Below are positions 23,121-35,413 of a stretch of 64,000 nt of DNA, piece after piece. The first letter of the stretch is position 1. Every line of letters starts with the position of its first letter. The position numbers and the translations under genes were made by a program. Below the pieces are notes generated by a model, which made no database searches, was not told where the DNA came from, and saw nothing but the letters and a program-made list of their open reading frames with translations. The stretch comes from Misgurnus anguillicaudatus (lineage: Eukaryota > Chordata > Actinopteri > Cypriniformes > Cobitidae), in assembly GCF_027580225.2 (NCBI RefSeq), contig NC_073346.2, positions 6,598,001 to 6,662,000 of the forward strand. The letters are read 5' to 3'.

Positions 23121-25350
23121 TAAAGGCCCTATCATACACCCGGCACAATGTGCAACGCAAGTGTCTTTTGCTATTTTCAACCCATCACAATTATAATTTT
23201 CATGTTTAGCGCCACGTTATTTAAATAGCAAATGCATTTGCGCCCAATGTTGCGCCCAGTGCTTTAAGTGGGCCGGAACGCCACGGTACTCAGTATCGCC
23301 ACTTCCAAAAATAGCTCTTGAGCGTACCACAACCTCTCCGTGCACCCAGAACGTGCTTTTAGCATACCGGAATGCTCATTTGCACATCTGTTTAAAAATC
23401 AGAGGTATAATTTAATCCTTTGGCTGCGCTGCGGCTTTTCAGAGTGCCCTTAATGTACGTTTCCTAATTCGTCCCATCGAGAGCAGAGACTACATTACCC
23501 ATACACCCTTGCGTTTACAAGTTTAAAGCGCATGCGTCGGTCAGTCAGTGTCAATGTGCTCTAGAGAGGTGTGTGTTTGTTTGTGAAACGCGCAACCATA
23601 GCTGCTCAGTTAAAATGAAAATACAATGAACACTTAATATGCCCTACTTGTTTTAGACTCTGAGTAGAACAAGGTAAGAATCAGAGGACTCGCTGGCTGA
23701 CATCCCACCAAGCCAGAATGATAGCTGCAGGTCAGACGCAAGCCTTGTAGGTACGTGATAATCTCCGCTGTCGCGGCTGTCAGTTTGGTTCCCCTCGACA
23801 CAACTTCGGATTTCCTCAGGCGATGTGCAGAAAACATCCTTGAAATTGTAATATACATTTAGTTTAATTGCTAAACTACAAGTGAACGAAATTTCAATGA
23901 ATTTGAATGACGTGCACAGTAGTTTTTTCACCCGCAAAATGGAAAACAATGGGACAAAATAAATGACTTTCGAGTTTCAAATGGCCAGTATTTTGTTATT
24001 CTTGAACCCATAGACATGGTCTTGGTGTCATTTTAAAACTAGTTTTAGCATTTAATCATGCTGAAAATTGTACTCATATATCTACCTTTTGTTTATGTTC
24101 AAAAGCTCTTTCTACAGTAGCTCTTTCTAATGGTATTTTTTCAAAAACCTTTTGCACATTTTATTTATGTTCAGTAGCTATTTCTAGCTCAAGCAAATCC
24201 ACAAACTTATAAAATGATTTATTATTTTTTACAAGGTCGTCTGTTGACTGCTGAATATAAAACCCCTTCAATATAGGAGTCGAGTCAGCAAAAAATAAAT
24301 AAATAATAAAGTACCGGCACCTCTTTTGGGCCACTTAAAGAACTGGTTGCACCCATGGGCGTTCTGGTCTGAAAACGAGGTGTGTTCAGGCGCATTGTTG
24401 GCATGTTGCTATTTTGAGGCAACTAAAATAGACTACGCCATTAACCAACTAAAACCTGCTCTAAAGTGTAAAGTTAATGGCGCAATATGTTTTTGATATT
24501 TAATGAGAGCGTTAGTAATATGCGCCTATATTACGGGACGACAACGCGGGTTTGCTTATCACACACATAAATGTGCAGCAGCACAAAATCGCTTTTAAAT
24601 ATGAAAAATTAAAGGATTAAAATGTAAGAGATTATTATTGAGTCTCTTGGACATAAATGAGGACCGATTATGAGACATTAGAAGGCGTAAAGAGCTGCTT
24701 CAGCTGTAGCCTGGTAAGTAAATAAATGCTTTGCTTTAAACAAATGCATCTGTTTATAAATGCTTTATTGTATATGATGACTCTGTACCTGTGGATATGG
24801 TGAGATGAGAAACATTTTTAAATAATGCTTTAAAAAACATGGCGCTGTCCGAGTGCTGAAACGCTTCGGCTCTCCGCACGTTTGTAAATTCTTTATCTCT
24901 TCTTTGTTTTAAAAAATATTTTTTGAGATTACAATGATTATGTAGGATATTAATAAATTTACAGCAATTAAAAGCCTGCTATTTTTACTTCCATGACTAA
25001 AAGAAAACGGCTTTTAAAGGTTTTAATAATAAAAAAATTCAATAATTTAAAAAGTGAAAACAACACATTTCTTTGTTTTTCAGTTTACAAAGTCTGTCAT
25101 CTAAATAGGGATAAGACATAGCGCCAGCGCAACTTGCTTTAAAAGGGGATGAGAGATAAGATTCTCATTGGTTTATTGCACGTAACGCCCAAAATACACC
25201 CATTACTCATTACAAGAATAGGAACAACACAGTTCGACCATGTGCTCGGCATTTTTCCCGTCGTTAAATTAGCAAAAGTGAAATCGTACACGCACGTTTA
25301 GACCGTGCGCTTCAGACAATGCGCTTAAATAGTTAAAATAGGGTCCTAAT
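23121..25350. mobile_element. Large non-coding TIR repeat (GGCCCTATCAT ... ATAGGGTCC), interrupted
   Basis: The left end GGCCCTATCATACACCCGGC and right end AAAATAGGGTCCTAA are weakly inverted. Interior phrases (GCGCCACGTTATTTAAATAG, GTCTGAAAACGAGGTGTGTT, ATAGACTACGCCATTAACCA) belong to a repeat common in cyprinids. It continues smoothly across the hAT insertion at 23257-24345. No coding frame was found. Confidence 0.6.
23257..24345. mobile_element. hAT element, CAGTGCTTTAAGTGG ends, nested
   Basis: CAGTGCTTTAAGTGGGCCGG on the left pairs with GGGCCACTTAAAGAACTG on the right. Duplications are GTTGCGCC (23249-23256) and GTTGCACC (24346-24353), 7 of 8. Subterminal GGTACT/AGTACC words are also inverted. 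Minus-strand open frames of 74-98 codons (23634-23949) lack transposase or dimerisation motifs. Confidence 0.85.
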
Positions 25351-25384
25351 AACTAAAATAACAGTAATAAAGCATTAATTAATT

Positions 25385-25665
25385 GGTAATAGTTTACAAT
25401 AAGACTGTATTTGTTAATGCATTAGCTAACATGAACTAGCAATCTTGATTAATGTCAATACAATTGTTTATGTCAGTTGATTGTGCATCAAATAATGTTT
25501 ACAGTAACAACTTTTAATTTTTTAATGTATTAGTAAATGTTGAAATTAACTTAAACATAGATAAAAAAATGCTGTAGAAGTATTGTACATTGTTAGTTCA
25601 TGTTAGCTAATACATTAATTCATTGAAAACAATTACAAACTTATGGTAAAGTGTTACAGATTAAA
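25385..25665. mobile_element. Foldback MITE fragment (GTTAACATTAG-type words)
   Basis: Left TTTACAATAAGACTGTATTT and right TGGTAAAGTGTTACA frame repeated, partly inverted words TAGCTAACATGAAC and GTTCATGTTAGCTAA. This is the structure of a common AT-rich cyprinid foldback. Target duplication is not clear. Confidence 0.5.
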
Positions 25666-26682
25666 CATATTCAATGATCTTAAGCCGTAAATGGTTCACT
25701 TTTTTATTGTAATTTTTTTTCACAACAAAGATTTGAAATCAAAATGAAAAGAATAAACATGCTTCTTTAATATTTTGAATGTCTATTTCATCTCTCACTT
25801 AAGTAAATTGATTCAGATTCAGTTTCTGTGTTAACATGAGAGAAAGAGCATTTTAGCAAACTGTGATGATTGAAACGCTCAGCTCCTCAGGATTTACACA
25901 TACAGACTCTCCACAGCTGTCAACTTTCTCAAGACAGTGAAAATACTGTGAGAGATGTAAGGCACAGGTGTCTTATGAAATTAAAATTTCAGACAAACTA
26001 AATTCACAGACAACACTGCAAGACAGTCACTTTATTAATGACCAATTTACCTATAACTTCAAGATATGGTTAATATTGTTGGCTTTTGTTACAGATTTTT
26101 GGATTAATGTTGATTTGGGTTACATTGGCTTCATTTCTTGTTTGTCTGTTGGGAAAACATTGACTTAAAGCACGTAAAAAAGATGCTTTTGTTTTCCCTC
26201 ATGTCAAACAATCTTAAAGCACAGAAGAAACTGCCCAACTGATCTACATCCAGCTTTAGCATGAGAGTAAACCAACCGTTTATAAATGGTGTTTCTACAC
26301 ACAGGCGGGATTATAAGAGAAAAGCAACTGTGTGCTTTGTAGAATTTCCTTGAAATGCTCATCGTCTATGATAGAAGAGGAGATATGTTTTGAATGCTAT
26401 GTAATTATGCGCCAGGGCTTTGAATGCTATGTAATTTTCCATAGGCAATTATTTCAGTTTCTTTTGAAATTGTCTTAAACATTATATAGATGTGCTTGAA
26501 GATTTTGTATTTATAAACCAAGATAAAAACCTGCTGGCATCAGAGACGGACTCGTGTACCTGACAGTGTCGCCTCATTCATGGTTGTATCTCATGCAAAA
26601 TATACACTCGACAAAATACTGGGTTATTCTCAACCCAACATTGGGTCAAAACAGGACGAACTCAATCTTGTGAAAATATCCG
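25666..26682. other. Mostly unique DNA; possible conserved block 26230-26480
   Basis: No gene is seen. At 26387-26437 the phrase TTTTGAATGCTATGTAATT is duplicated in near-tandem within an otherwise non-repetitive block (26230-26480). At 26617-26660 there is a short fragment of the CAACCCAACATTGGGT palindromic repeat found in many fish elements. Confidence 0.3.
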
Positions 26683-27515
26683 GCGTGTTATCATGAGAAT
26701 ACATTCGTAGTTTTACATAAAGTGTGGTTGTACCACAAGTACATTTACTTACGTTATAAAGGGATATTTCACTTTCAAATGAAAATTCTGTCATCATTTA
26801 CTCACACTCATGTTGTTCTAAATCTGTGTGAATTTCTTTTTTTTCTGATGAACACAAAAGAAGATATTTTTGTGTAAACACAATTGACTTCCATAGTAGG
26901 AACAAAAAATATGATGGAATTTAATGGGTATTGTTAACTGTGTGTTAACCATCATTTATGAAAATATTTTCTTCATCATTTATCACAATATTTCCAAAAT
27001 GTTTTTTTCCTACTATGGAAGTAAATAGTCACTATCTGCTGTGTGTTTACCATAATTTCGCAAAATATCTTCTTTTGTGTTCATCAGAAAAAATAAATTT
27101 TGTTTGTTATATTTAGTTTGTTTCTCATGACACACAAAAGGCTTTCTCCTATGCATCAATATTTACAAAATACTACATAAATTCACAATTAATTTTATTC
27201 GTTCGCTGTAATCCACATCTATCAAATTAATACAATTGTGAGGAACAGATCCAAATTCAGCCCTTTATTCAGCGATCTTGATCCCAGTTTTTATGAGCGA
27301 CTGTAAACATCAAATCTTGATTTCGTTATGAATTTAAATTCAAATATTGCGATATAAACGATTTGTAAATGCTATACATGTTGTAGCTGTAAAACCATAA
27401 TAATGCTACGATTAAATGCTGCAAATACGTCTATTTAAATGTACAAAAAAGTATGTTTTGTGTTTTAAAAAGTTACATATTAATACTACGTATTAACAGC
27501 AAAAACAGGCTGCAA
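26683..27515. mobile_element. Inverted relative of the 19781-21083 element, interrupted
   Basis: The left end (TCATGAGAATACATTCG) and interior (GAGGAACAGATCCAAATTCA, CCCTTTATTCAGCGATCTTG) match the reverse complement of 20590-21075. The right end near 27515 (AAAAACAGGCT) matches the reverse complement of the 19.78-kb end. It is shorter and more diverged than the first copy and lacks the CCCTAA core. Confidence 0.55.
26760..27105. mobile_element. TTAA-type foldback MITE, nested
   Basis: The left arm AGGGATATTTCACTTTCAAA runs into GAACACAAAAGAAGATATTT, whose reverse complement (AAATATCTTCTTTTGTGTTC) is at about 27062-27081. CCATAGTAGG (about 26892) mirrors CCTACTATGG (about 27009). The left flank is TATAA, a mutated TTAA; the right tip is degraded. 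Confidence 0.65.
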
Positions 27516-29438
27516 TATCCCAGCATTTTTATGTTCGGAAAGACACTGAGACAAGCATGATCAACATCTAAAACATATTTTAGCAGAGTACATATTATCT
27601 GATGAGCAGTCAGAACCTAAAATATGATGGTACAGCACCATGTGTGTAAGGAATTTTGCCAGCACTATGGAAACCAAATAGCCTACATCTGCATGTATAA
27701 TAAAACCTGGACAATGACTCTCACAGAGTAAGTGTAAAAAACACTCTAATGTTTGTATGTGATGTTTAGTTTAAGTTCATTGAAGATATCAGATATCTAA
27801 GACATAAGATATTAATAAAAGGCAATGAATGTAATATTCAATGAACTTTTAATGATTAAACCGACTATAATTTAACAATGCACATTTCAGTATTTATCAA
27901 ATTCTAAACAAAAGTGTTTGTGCACCAGAAGCACACTCATCTGTGAACTCTAATGAGACCATTTTGTCCTTCATGAATTTGGAGCACTTCAAACTGTTGG
28001 AGTAGCTTGTAAATGAGCACTTGAAACGAGCTGTGCAGGTGTAAGCGTGTGATTGGACAGCTTCGGCTTATTGTGTTCAGGACTTCAGGATTTCATCCTC
28101 GTCCCCAGCATGTGTCCATCAAAGAGGAGGAGGGGGAAACAAAAGCAGGTGGTGCATCTTGGCATAAAGAAATAATATGTACAGGACAGGTGAGAAAATG
28201 ACACAAATTTATAACACATCATATCTTCTTCACAGGTGCAAAATTAACTCACAATCCAACACCCATCATCTATAATAACATGTTCATATCATACAGCATG
28301 AATACAGTAATGAATACATAATAAAAGATTTCATTAAACTCATGAGGATGGATGAGTTAGAGCACAGTAAACAGAGACTCAGACAAACAGTAAAGACAAA
28401 AACTCTCAGTTAGTACAGGTATGTTTGTCTCAGCTTTCGATTCACTACATGTTCATGTTGTTTATTATATGCACTTATGTGCCGATTGACAACAAAAAAC
28501 ATTTGATGCAGTTTTACTTGCAGCCTGCAACTGATGACCCGGTTGGAACCGCCCCATTTCAATGAGCTGCTACCACAGATAAACAAACTATATCCGTTGT
28601 TTTCATAAGGCTTGTTTTTTGGGGGGGAAAAGCTAAACAAGCTTAAATTTCCCTCACAAACAACCACACACTTTTCTGGTGACGTTGATTTTGTGTCAAC
28701 TCTTGGTTGGTGTGTACATGTGCTATTCTGGTTAACGTGCCCATATAAGGACTTCCACTGAACTTCCAACACTGAACTTGTCCATAAAACAAATAAAGAC
28801 TGAATCTCTTTCATGTTTGAAAAAAATTCTGATCCCTCACGAAGTGCATTAGACACAGAAATACTCTGTCATTAACTGATTTTTTGGCTCTTTGCCCATG
28901 TTTAGCATGAGGAATCCAACTCTTAAACAGTGTTAATAAGTCAGAATGCATGAAATACCTGTAGAACCCTCATTTAAGACTATAACCTTCAATTACAATA
29001 ATACAAAGAACTGGCAACCAGGCATAGAATAACGGCAGCCCAGACAAACACTGGGGAAAACTTAAATGAGCTTAAATGGGTAGGAGATGATGAGGATGAT
29101 GGCTGGCAGGTGAGGATGATTGTAGACATGAGCATGGAGGATAATGGGAAATATAGTCCAAAGGGACGCAAACAGTGAATACATGGGAAACAGACAGCCA
29201 GACAAACTGGAAGCGTGACAGTGCATAGCAGCAGTATTGAAATTTTACATTTTTGTGCTGTTTATTTAGTTTATTTTGTTGAGATGCTGTCTTGAAATCT
29301 GATGTTAATATTGTATAGCAAGGACAATAAAATATATATTTAATATATTTCCATTTTAAACTTCCCGTGATGTCGAGAAGTAAAAAAACAGCAAATGTGT
29401 TTATTTTTTCCAAACAAAACCATTTGAAATTCCATCTT
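27516..29438. other. No supported gene
   Basis: Unique-looking DNA with a G/A-rich patch near 28120. The longest open frame (28410-28856, minus, 148 codons) starts MSNALREGSEFFSNMKEIQ and has no recognisable domain, no repeated family in this window and no splice context. I do not call it as a gene. Confidence 0.35.
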
Positions 29439-29725
29439 TCAATCTGTTAGTGATGTTGTCGGTGTCAGACCGGCAGTGTAAGAGTCGTGTGCTGATGGTC
29501 TGATAGTCCAGCTCTGGTTCATTGATGGATGCAGAACGGCGTCGCAGCAGTGGATCTTCTCCTCTGGCCTCAGCTCATTAGAGCACAGCTGCCGCACATT
29601 AACTCCAGATGAATTGCTCATCGGCCATGAGATGGGGTCTCTTCAGAGAGCTCATGACCCAGCGAGATCTGCTTCTCAGGTTTCCCCTCCCTGACTGTTT
29701 CCCGACTCCTCATTTATTCATGACA
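29439..29725. other. Unique block with conserved-element texture
   Basis: A GC-balanced, non-repetitive stretch with GCTCATTAGAGCACAGCTG (E-box and TAAT-type words) and ATTAACTCCAGATGAATTGC. It is bordered by AT-rich DNA. No coding frame is supported. Whether it is conserved cannot be tested here. Confidence 0.3.
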
Positions 29726-30478
29726 GCCAAGAGTTCCTTTTACCTACCACGCCACTACAATACATAAAGAGGAAGACAGGAATTAGAGGGTAAATCTGAT
29801 GTGTAGGTCACATTTTGCCTCAAACGCAAAAGAAAAAAATGCATTTTGCATAAAGAAAGCAGTAATACACTGACAAATGCTGGACTGTTTCAATTCATGG
29901 TGGGATTAAAGCATTGTAAAACCTTTGGGTTTGTCTGCATTTGACGCAGCCATGGGTAGAAACAACCCACCATGTAGTAGAGCAGTGTTTGTGTTTGGTG
30001 CATCCCTTCATGCTGAATGAAAAGCAGTACAACAAATAGCAATATTGATTGTATCACTGTCTGATCGAGACTCTCCTCTCTACTTTTCAAAAAAAAAAAA
30101 TCACTGTGTTTTTAAGTAAACAGTGAGTTGTCAAAGTTGATATCATGGTCTTAGTAAAAAGTACCTGTCCTAAAATCTACTTAGGTATTAGTAAAACAGT
30201 AGCTCTTTGAAAGCTACTCATGAGTATTATGAATGTTATTTGACTCTGAATGCTATAAAAACTGTAAGACAGCACCCTGTAATTTAAAATATGGCTAACA
30301 TCAGTATCATGTTGTTATATGTAGTGTTATATAGAGTTTTTAGAAAAGAACAAAAACACATAAGAATGCAGCAATAGCTTTATTGTAATTGCTAATATTA
30401 CAGACATGCAATCAATAAATCATTTAAACTGTTTCCATCATGATTATATGATCATAACTTACTGTTTCTGTTACTGTT
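29726..30478. other. No gene seen; internal hAT-type repeat words near 30150-30290
   Basis: AAGTACCTGTCCTAAAATCT followed by TACTTAGGTATTAGTAAAAC and ATTTGACTCTGAATGC resembles the interior of a common fish hAT family (CAGAGGT ends), but no ends were found. Confidence 0.35.
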
Positions 30479-30835
30479 TTAAAGATCAGATGGGGGCCCC
30501 ATACATAGATTCGCCCTGGGCCCACAAATTTGCTAAACCCTCAACTGTGGGTAATATACTTATGCCGCAATAGCTAGCTTGTCTGGAACCGAGCTGACTT
30601 AGACCACATCGCTGTGTGAAACTTGCATTACATGTGAACGGCCCCTACGCTAATAGGATTTTGTTTCTCTCTCCCTGTCTCGTCCTCGATCCCGAGGACA
30701 ATGAGACAAACAGACCCAGTTCGGTAAATGTGAAGGTCAAAACATCCCTGATTTATTAGCCGTCCTTCAACGTGTTGCCCAGCTGATGCCTGACCACCGG
30801 CAACGTGTTTGATCTCCTTACTCGTTCACATACAG

Positions 30836-30877
<42 letters not shown>

Positions 30878-31155
30878 CACACACACACACACACATATAT
30901 ATATATCCCAAGGGTTTTTTTCCTCCTAGGACTTTTTTTCTCCCGGCTAAAAAAAGTACAGGTTTTTTTCTCCTAGGGGTTTTTCAACCCGGGGAGTCAG
31001 CCTTCATTAGCTTAACTTAGCACCCTCTTCTATACGTTACATTAGTAATATGCTCACTTATAATGTTGATTCGTAACCGCAGCAAATTCTGCTGTTTATG
31101 CTATCTGTATTATGTTGTGCTATCTGTCGTAAAATTGAATTGAATTGTAATAAAA
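30479..31155. repeat. Unclassified interspersed repeat with (TA)n(CA)n microsatellite
   Basis: At 30839-30906 a TA run, a CA run and a second TA run are joined. To the right, poly-T stretches separated by CTCCTAGG words (30920-30985), then CAACCCGGGGAGTCAGCC, match a retroelement 3' untranslated region that I recall from cyprinids. The class cannot be confirmed. No coding is supported. Confidence 0.35.
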
Positions 31156-31317
31156 CTCATTATTATAATACATTAATTGCAATACATGTCCACATGAAAA
31201 TATACTGTAGTATGCTTTAGTATTATAGTAATAAGTATACTATAGTAAACTGTGGTAAAAGTGTTTTTGAACCTTACTACATTAAAGAATACTACAGTAT
31301 TTGCTATAGTTTATCAA

Positions 31318-32434
31318 CTCTGTGCTTGGACCACTGCTCTTTTGGATATACATGACATCCCTGGGCTCTATCATTCGAAAACATGGCTTTTCCTACCACT
31401 GTGGACGACACTCAACTCCACTTATCGTTTCACCCTGATGATCCCACGGTTTCTGCCCGCATCTTGGCATGCCTGAGGGACATCTCACTCTGGATAAAGG
31501 ATCACCATCTCCAGCTTAACCTTGCGAAGAACATATTATCTGAACTAAAGATTCAGCACAACCTTTCCATTCAGCTAGGTTCCTCAACCATCACGCCTTG
31601 CAGGACAGCCAGAAACTTGGGAGTGGTCAATGTTGATCAGCTTAGCAACACGGAGCATATTGCCAGCCCCGCTCGCTCTTGTAGATTCATCCTCTACAAT
31701 ATTAGGAACATTAGACCTTTCCTAAATGAGCACGCTACGCAGGTCCTAGTCCAAGCTCTTGTCCTGTCTAGGCTGGACTATTGCAATGCGCTACTGGCTT
31801 GAATTCCAGCCTGCACAACCAAACCCCTACAGATGATTCAGAACGTAGTGGCAAGAGTGGTCTTCAATGAGTCAAAGAGGGCGCACTCACCCCTCTCTTT
31901 GTCAAGTTACACTGGCTTCCTATAGCAGCTCGCATCAAATTTAAGGCTCTGCTGCTGGCCTTTAAAACCACCACTGGGTCAGCACCCGCTTACCTTCACT
32001 TACTTATACAGCCTTATGTTGTCGATCCCTGCGCTCTGCCACCAAGCGATGGCTTGTGGTGCCATCTCAAAAGGGGGAAAAACATTATCTGTACCTTCTC
32101 AGGAGCTGTTCCACAACTGTGGAATGATCTCCCGGTCGTGACATGATCTGCTGACTCTGTAGCTGTCTTTAAGAATCGGCTAAAAACCCATCTCTTTCGC
32201 CATTACCTCACTTCCTAATATAGGACTTACTATCTTTCTCTATTTTTTCTTTCTCTTTAGCTGTACACTTAAAAAAAAATTACTAACCAGCCGTCGTCTA
32301 TACTGTGTTGGACTTGATGAGACTATTTCCAGGGCACTTATGTATTGCTGTTCTTGTGTTGCTATAATTGCTTCTATTGTTTACCTCCTTTGTAAGTCGC
32401 TTTGGACAAAAGCGTCTGCTAAATGACTAAATGT
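31318..32434 (+). pseudogene. L2 LINE, 5'-truncated, reverse-transcriptase C-terminus plus 3' tail
   Basis: The frame around 31383-31802 encodes 'DDTQLHLSFHPDDPTVSARI', 'DHHLQLNLAKN', 'SRLDYCNALLA' and, after a stop at 31801, 'KPLQMIQNVVARVVFNE' and later 'VPQLWNDLPVVT' and 'LKTHLFRHYLTS'. These are the landmarks of fish L2 reverse transcriptase and its C-terminal part. The catalytic YADD box is changed to VDD preceded by Thr. The element ends with GTAAGTCGCTTTGGACAAAA and GCGTCTGCTAAATGACTAAA, the L2 3' end used for target-primed reverse transcription. Stops and frameshifts make it inactive. Confidence 0.9.
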
Positions 32435-32475
32435 ACATGTGATTAACACTCACTATTATTAATACTACAGAATAC

Positions 32476-33735
32476 AGTTATAATAATAATAATAATAATA
32501 CATTTTATTTATAATGCGCTTTTCTAAAACCCAAAGTGCTACAAACCAATAAAATACAAAACTACATTATTAATGCAATACAAAAAAGTAACTATCATAA
32601 AATAATCATTACAGTACAACTAACAATATAAAGTTAATGACAATTAATGACAGTCCATATAAATAATAAATAAAAAAATTTAAGCTTTTTTAGCTCTTTG
32701 AAACTGGATAGTTAGTAAGCATCTCTAACAGCCAGGGGAAGTGCATTTCATAACCTGGGTGCAGCAACAGAGAAAGCTCTCTCCCACATAGATTTTAATC
32801 TACACGAAGAGTAAGAGTCTCTAAAGGGAAGAGAAGGCTTATAGTGGGTGACTTAGTCACAAATATAAGTAGGGGCCATGCATAGCTTTGTATGTTAGTG
32901 TGAGTGTTATAACAACAATACGTGACTGAAGAGGTAGCCAATGCAAACTATAAAGCACGCCTGTAATATGCTGACGTGATGAAGTATATATAAAAACACA
33001 AGCTGCAGAATTTTTTAATATACTACAGGCATTTGATTTAGCAGATAAGCCAATAAATAGTACATTACAATAGACAATCCTGGAGGTAACAAATGCATGA
33101 ATAAGCCTTTCAGCATCAGGTGGAGTGAGAAAAGGCCTAATTCCTGCAATGTTTTTGAGGTGATGGAAACCAGATTTTTTGATACTCTTAATGTGAGAGT
33201 CTAGTGTCAGACGAGTGTCAAAAATCACTCCAAGGTTACGAGCCAGAGCAGATGGAAGTACTACACTGTCATCCACAATCAAATTAAGATTGCTACCTTT
33301 GTGAATAACCGCTGGTGTGTCAATGAGCACCTCTGTTTTAGAGTAATTCAGTAAAAAAAAAATGGTTTATCCATGTTCTTATTTCCTGCACACAGTTTTT
33401 GTAGAAGTGTAGAGGTGTGAGTAGGATTAGACTTATCCTATCATCAGCAAAAAAGTGATACCAAAACATATCTCCTAATAATTTGCCCCAAAGAAAGCAT
33501 ATACACACTAAACAATGTAGGACCCATTACTGATCCCTGAGGAACACCATGACAGACCTGTCCAAGTTGAGATTTGTTGTTTCCCAGTACAAAAAACTAG
33601 GATCGATCGGTGAGGTAAGATTTAAACCAGTTCAGCACAGTACCAGTGATAGCAAGCCATCTCTCCAACTTATTTATCAGGATAGAGTGGCACACTGTAT
33701 CAAATGCATATACTACTACTGGGGACTACCATTTT
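32476..33735 (-). pseudogene. Second LINE fragment (CR1/L2-like), 5'-truncated
   Basis: On the minus strand from 33735: 'INKLERWLAITGTVLNWFKS', then '[18 protein letters not shown]', then FADD (about 33444-33433) and, in an open frame of 157 codons (33330-32857), 'ALARNLGVIFDTRLTLDSHI', 'LKNIAGIRPFL', 'TSRIVYCNVLF' and 'LYSLHWLPLQSRI'. This order is diagnostic of a Jockey-group reverse transcriptase. The 3' untranslated region runs to a (TAA)n tail at 32479-32502. Stops and frame changes upstream of 33330 show that it is dead. It belongs to a different family from the L2 copy next door. Confidence 0.9.
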
Positions 33736-33739
33736 AAAT

Positions 33740-34372
33740 CACACGTTTCCTCACATAATGTACTGACGGAGAGAGCGAGCTAAAGCGCTTGTAGAGTCAT
33801 AAACATCAGGCCAATAATTTAATCACTAGCTAATGCAGTACCTTATACATACATGCATTAATACATATATACACCTCATACACCTCGCCTCAATATGTTT
33901 ATTCAGATTAATGTCAAATTAACACTGATATTTTGAATAATTTAGGCAAGCAAAGCTGACACGACTTAATCAATCACATATTGTAATTGCCCTTCTGTTA
34001 GGTGTGGGTGTGCGGACACCTATGTCCTAGATTTGTTCTGGAAGCAAAACTTTTCCCCTGATCATCTTTCATGACCAAAATATAGTTGGCGGCCCCAGGT
34101 GTCGAAAACAGAGGTAGCAAGTTTGGTGGTGTCTGACTTCCTGCTGAACTGCACAGACGGATCAGTGCATAGATATACATAATAAAGGCTAGATGTCTTT
34201 GTCCACGCTGCTGTCCAATGAAGGTCGATGTCCACATCTGGCGGCCATCTTGTCACAGGCAGCTCGCTCACTCGTAACATTGTTTTAATGGTGCATGCAC
34301 TTTTTAAATAACCACAACTTGTTCAATTTTCTGCCGATTTACAAACTGTTTGGTTTGTTATAAACGTCCTGC
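33740..34372. other. No gene seen
   Basis: AT-rich to 33980. At 34190-34290 a GGCGGCCATCTTG word with flanking GC-rich sequence looks like a transposon end, but no partner end was found. Confidence 0.3.
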
Positions 34373-34373
34373 G

Positions 34374-34432
34374 AAAAAGTACCTGGTTACAGTAACGAGA
34401 GTATTTGTAATTCATTATTTCACACCCCTGAC
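34374..34432. mobile_element. hAT (CAGAGGT family) terminal fragment
   Basis: AAGTACCTGGTTACAGTAAC followed by GAGTATTTGTAATTCATTAT and an end ACACCCCTG resembles the right terminus of the family whose complete copy is at 60584-60952. The left end was not located. Confidence 0.35.
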
Positions 34433-34534
34433 TATATAAAAAAAGACGTCACTTCCGCCATGCCCGCCGCCATATTTGTGTCCGTCTTGGCAGCGAACAC
34501 AGCATATCTATTGCACTAAATTATCAAATTTATT

Positions 34535-34634
34535 AGTATAATTGATCTAACTCCTTTGGAATAGAATAAAATTGTATTTGGGGGTTCCTGTGATTACTGT
34601 TGTTACAGCCAACATCACAACATATCCCGGGCAT
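34535..34634 (-). pseudogene. THAP-domain N-terminal fragment
   Basis: The minus strand from ATG at 34632-34634 reads MPGICCDVGCNNSNHRNPQI followed by QFYSIPKE and stops at 34533. The start Met-Pro, the first CxxxC pair of the C2CH zinc site and the FYxIP motif match the first third of a THAP DNA-binding domain. The rest (second Cys, His, AVPxxF) is absent, and no donor site follows the proline motif. In fish such orphan THAP starts usually come from P-like transposons. Upstream in-frame codons to 34781 do not look coding. Confidence 0.6.
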
Positions 34635-34789
34635 ATTGTTATCTTGTTGTAAACCTCCTGAGAGTGTTTTATTGATCTTCATCTGGTAGTTGTGGCTGCT
34701 GTGACCATAGACAAAAGCAGCGACAAAACACAGTGACGTCACGTGGTCTGAATGAACAGCTGTTGTTAAGAAATATTTCATGTTTGTAT

Positions 34790-35409
34790 ATCATGTTTAA
34801 GACACCATAAAAAAAACGTAATGCTAAACACGTTTAAATTTCAAGATTTTTTTTTTTTGAAAAGCATGTAGGTTTAAAGGAAGATTCTTTTCTTAATTTG
34901 ATCTGCGTTTCTCAACCTCCTGGCAGGCAGCATTCAGAAGAGAGGCGGGACTCTTTCCAAAAAAGGCACAATATTTTAGCTGAATATCTCTCACCTGCTG
35001 CTTGGATGCATAACCACCTCTTGTTTTCATCCTTCTGCTCTCAAATGGGTGCATTTGTCACCGTGGTTACACAGTCTCTTATCTCATTAGCTTAGATCAT
35101 CATGGATTCGTTACTCTGTGTGTATGAGTCTGAGTGTGCCTGGGTCAAATGCTGGGCTTTTCAGTAGGGAAATATTGTCAATATGCATATGTACAGTACT
35201 GCACATTCGAGATGAAACACAATGTCAGAGACTGATCACTGTTAAGTGTTCCACTGAGCGTTTTAGAAGATCCTTTATACCTGTTGTATAGTGTATTCAA
35301 TTTTAATGTTATTTATTTTCAAATCCTCGATGGGCTATATTTATTTATTATTTTATTTTCTATTCTATCTTTTCTGTAATTGTAACATGCAAGGAATTTC
35401 CCTCTGGGA
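34790..35409. other. No gene; target repeat near 35380
   Basis: Sequence around 35380-35413 (GCAAGGAATTTCCCTCTGGG followed by ATTAA) resembles a common fish retroelement tail. The TTAA at its end is the insertion site of the next element. Nothing else is supported. Confidence 0.35.
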
Positions 35410-35413
35410 TTAA

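Noticed and set aside
28410..28856. 148-codon minus-strand open frame
   Set aside because: No recognisable domain, no splice or promoter context and mixed low-information sequence; length is possible by chance in 64 kb searched on six frames.
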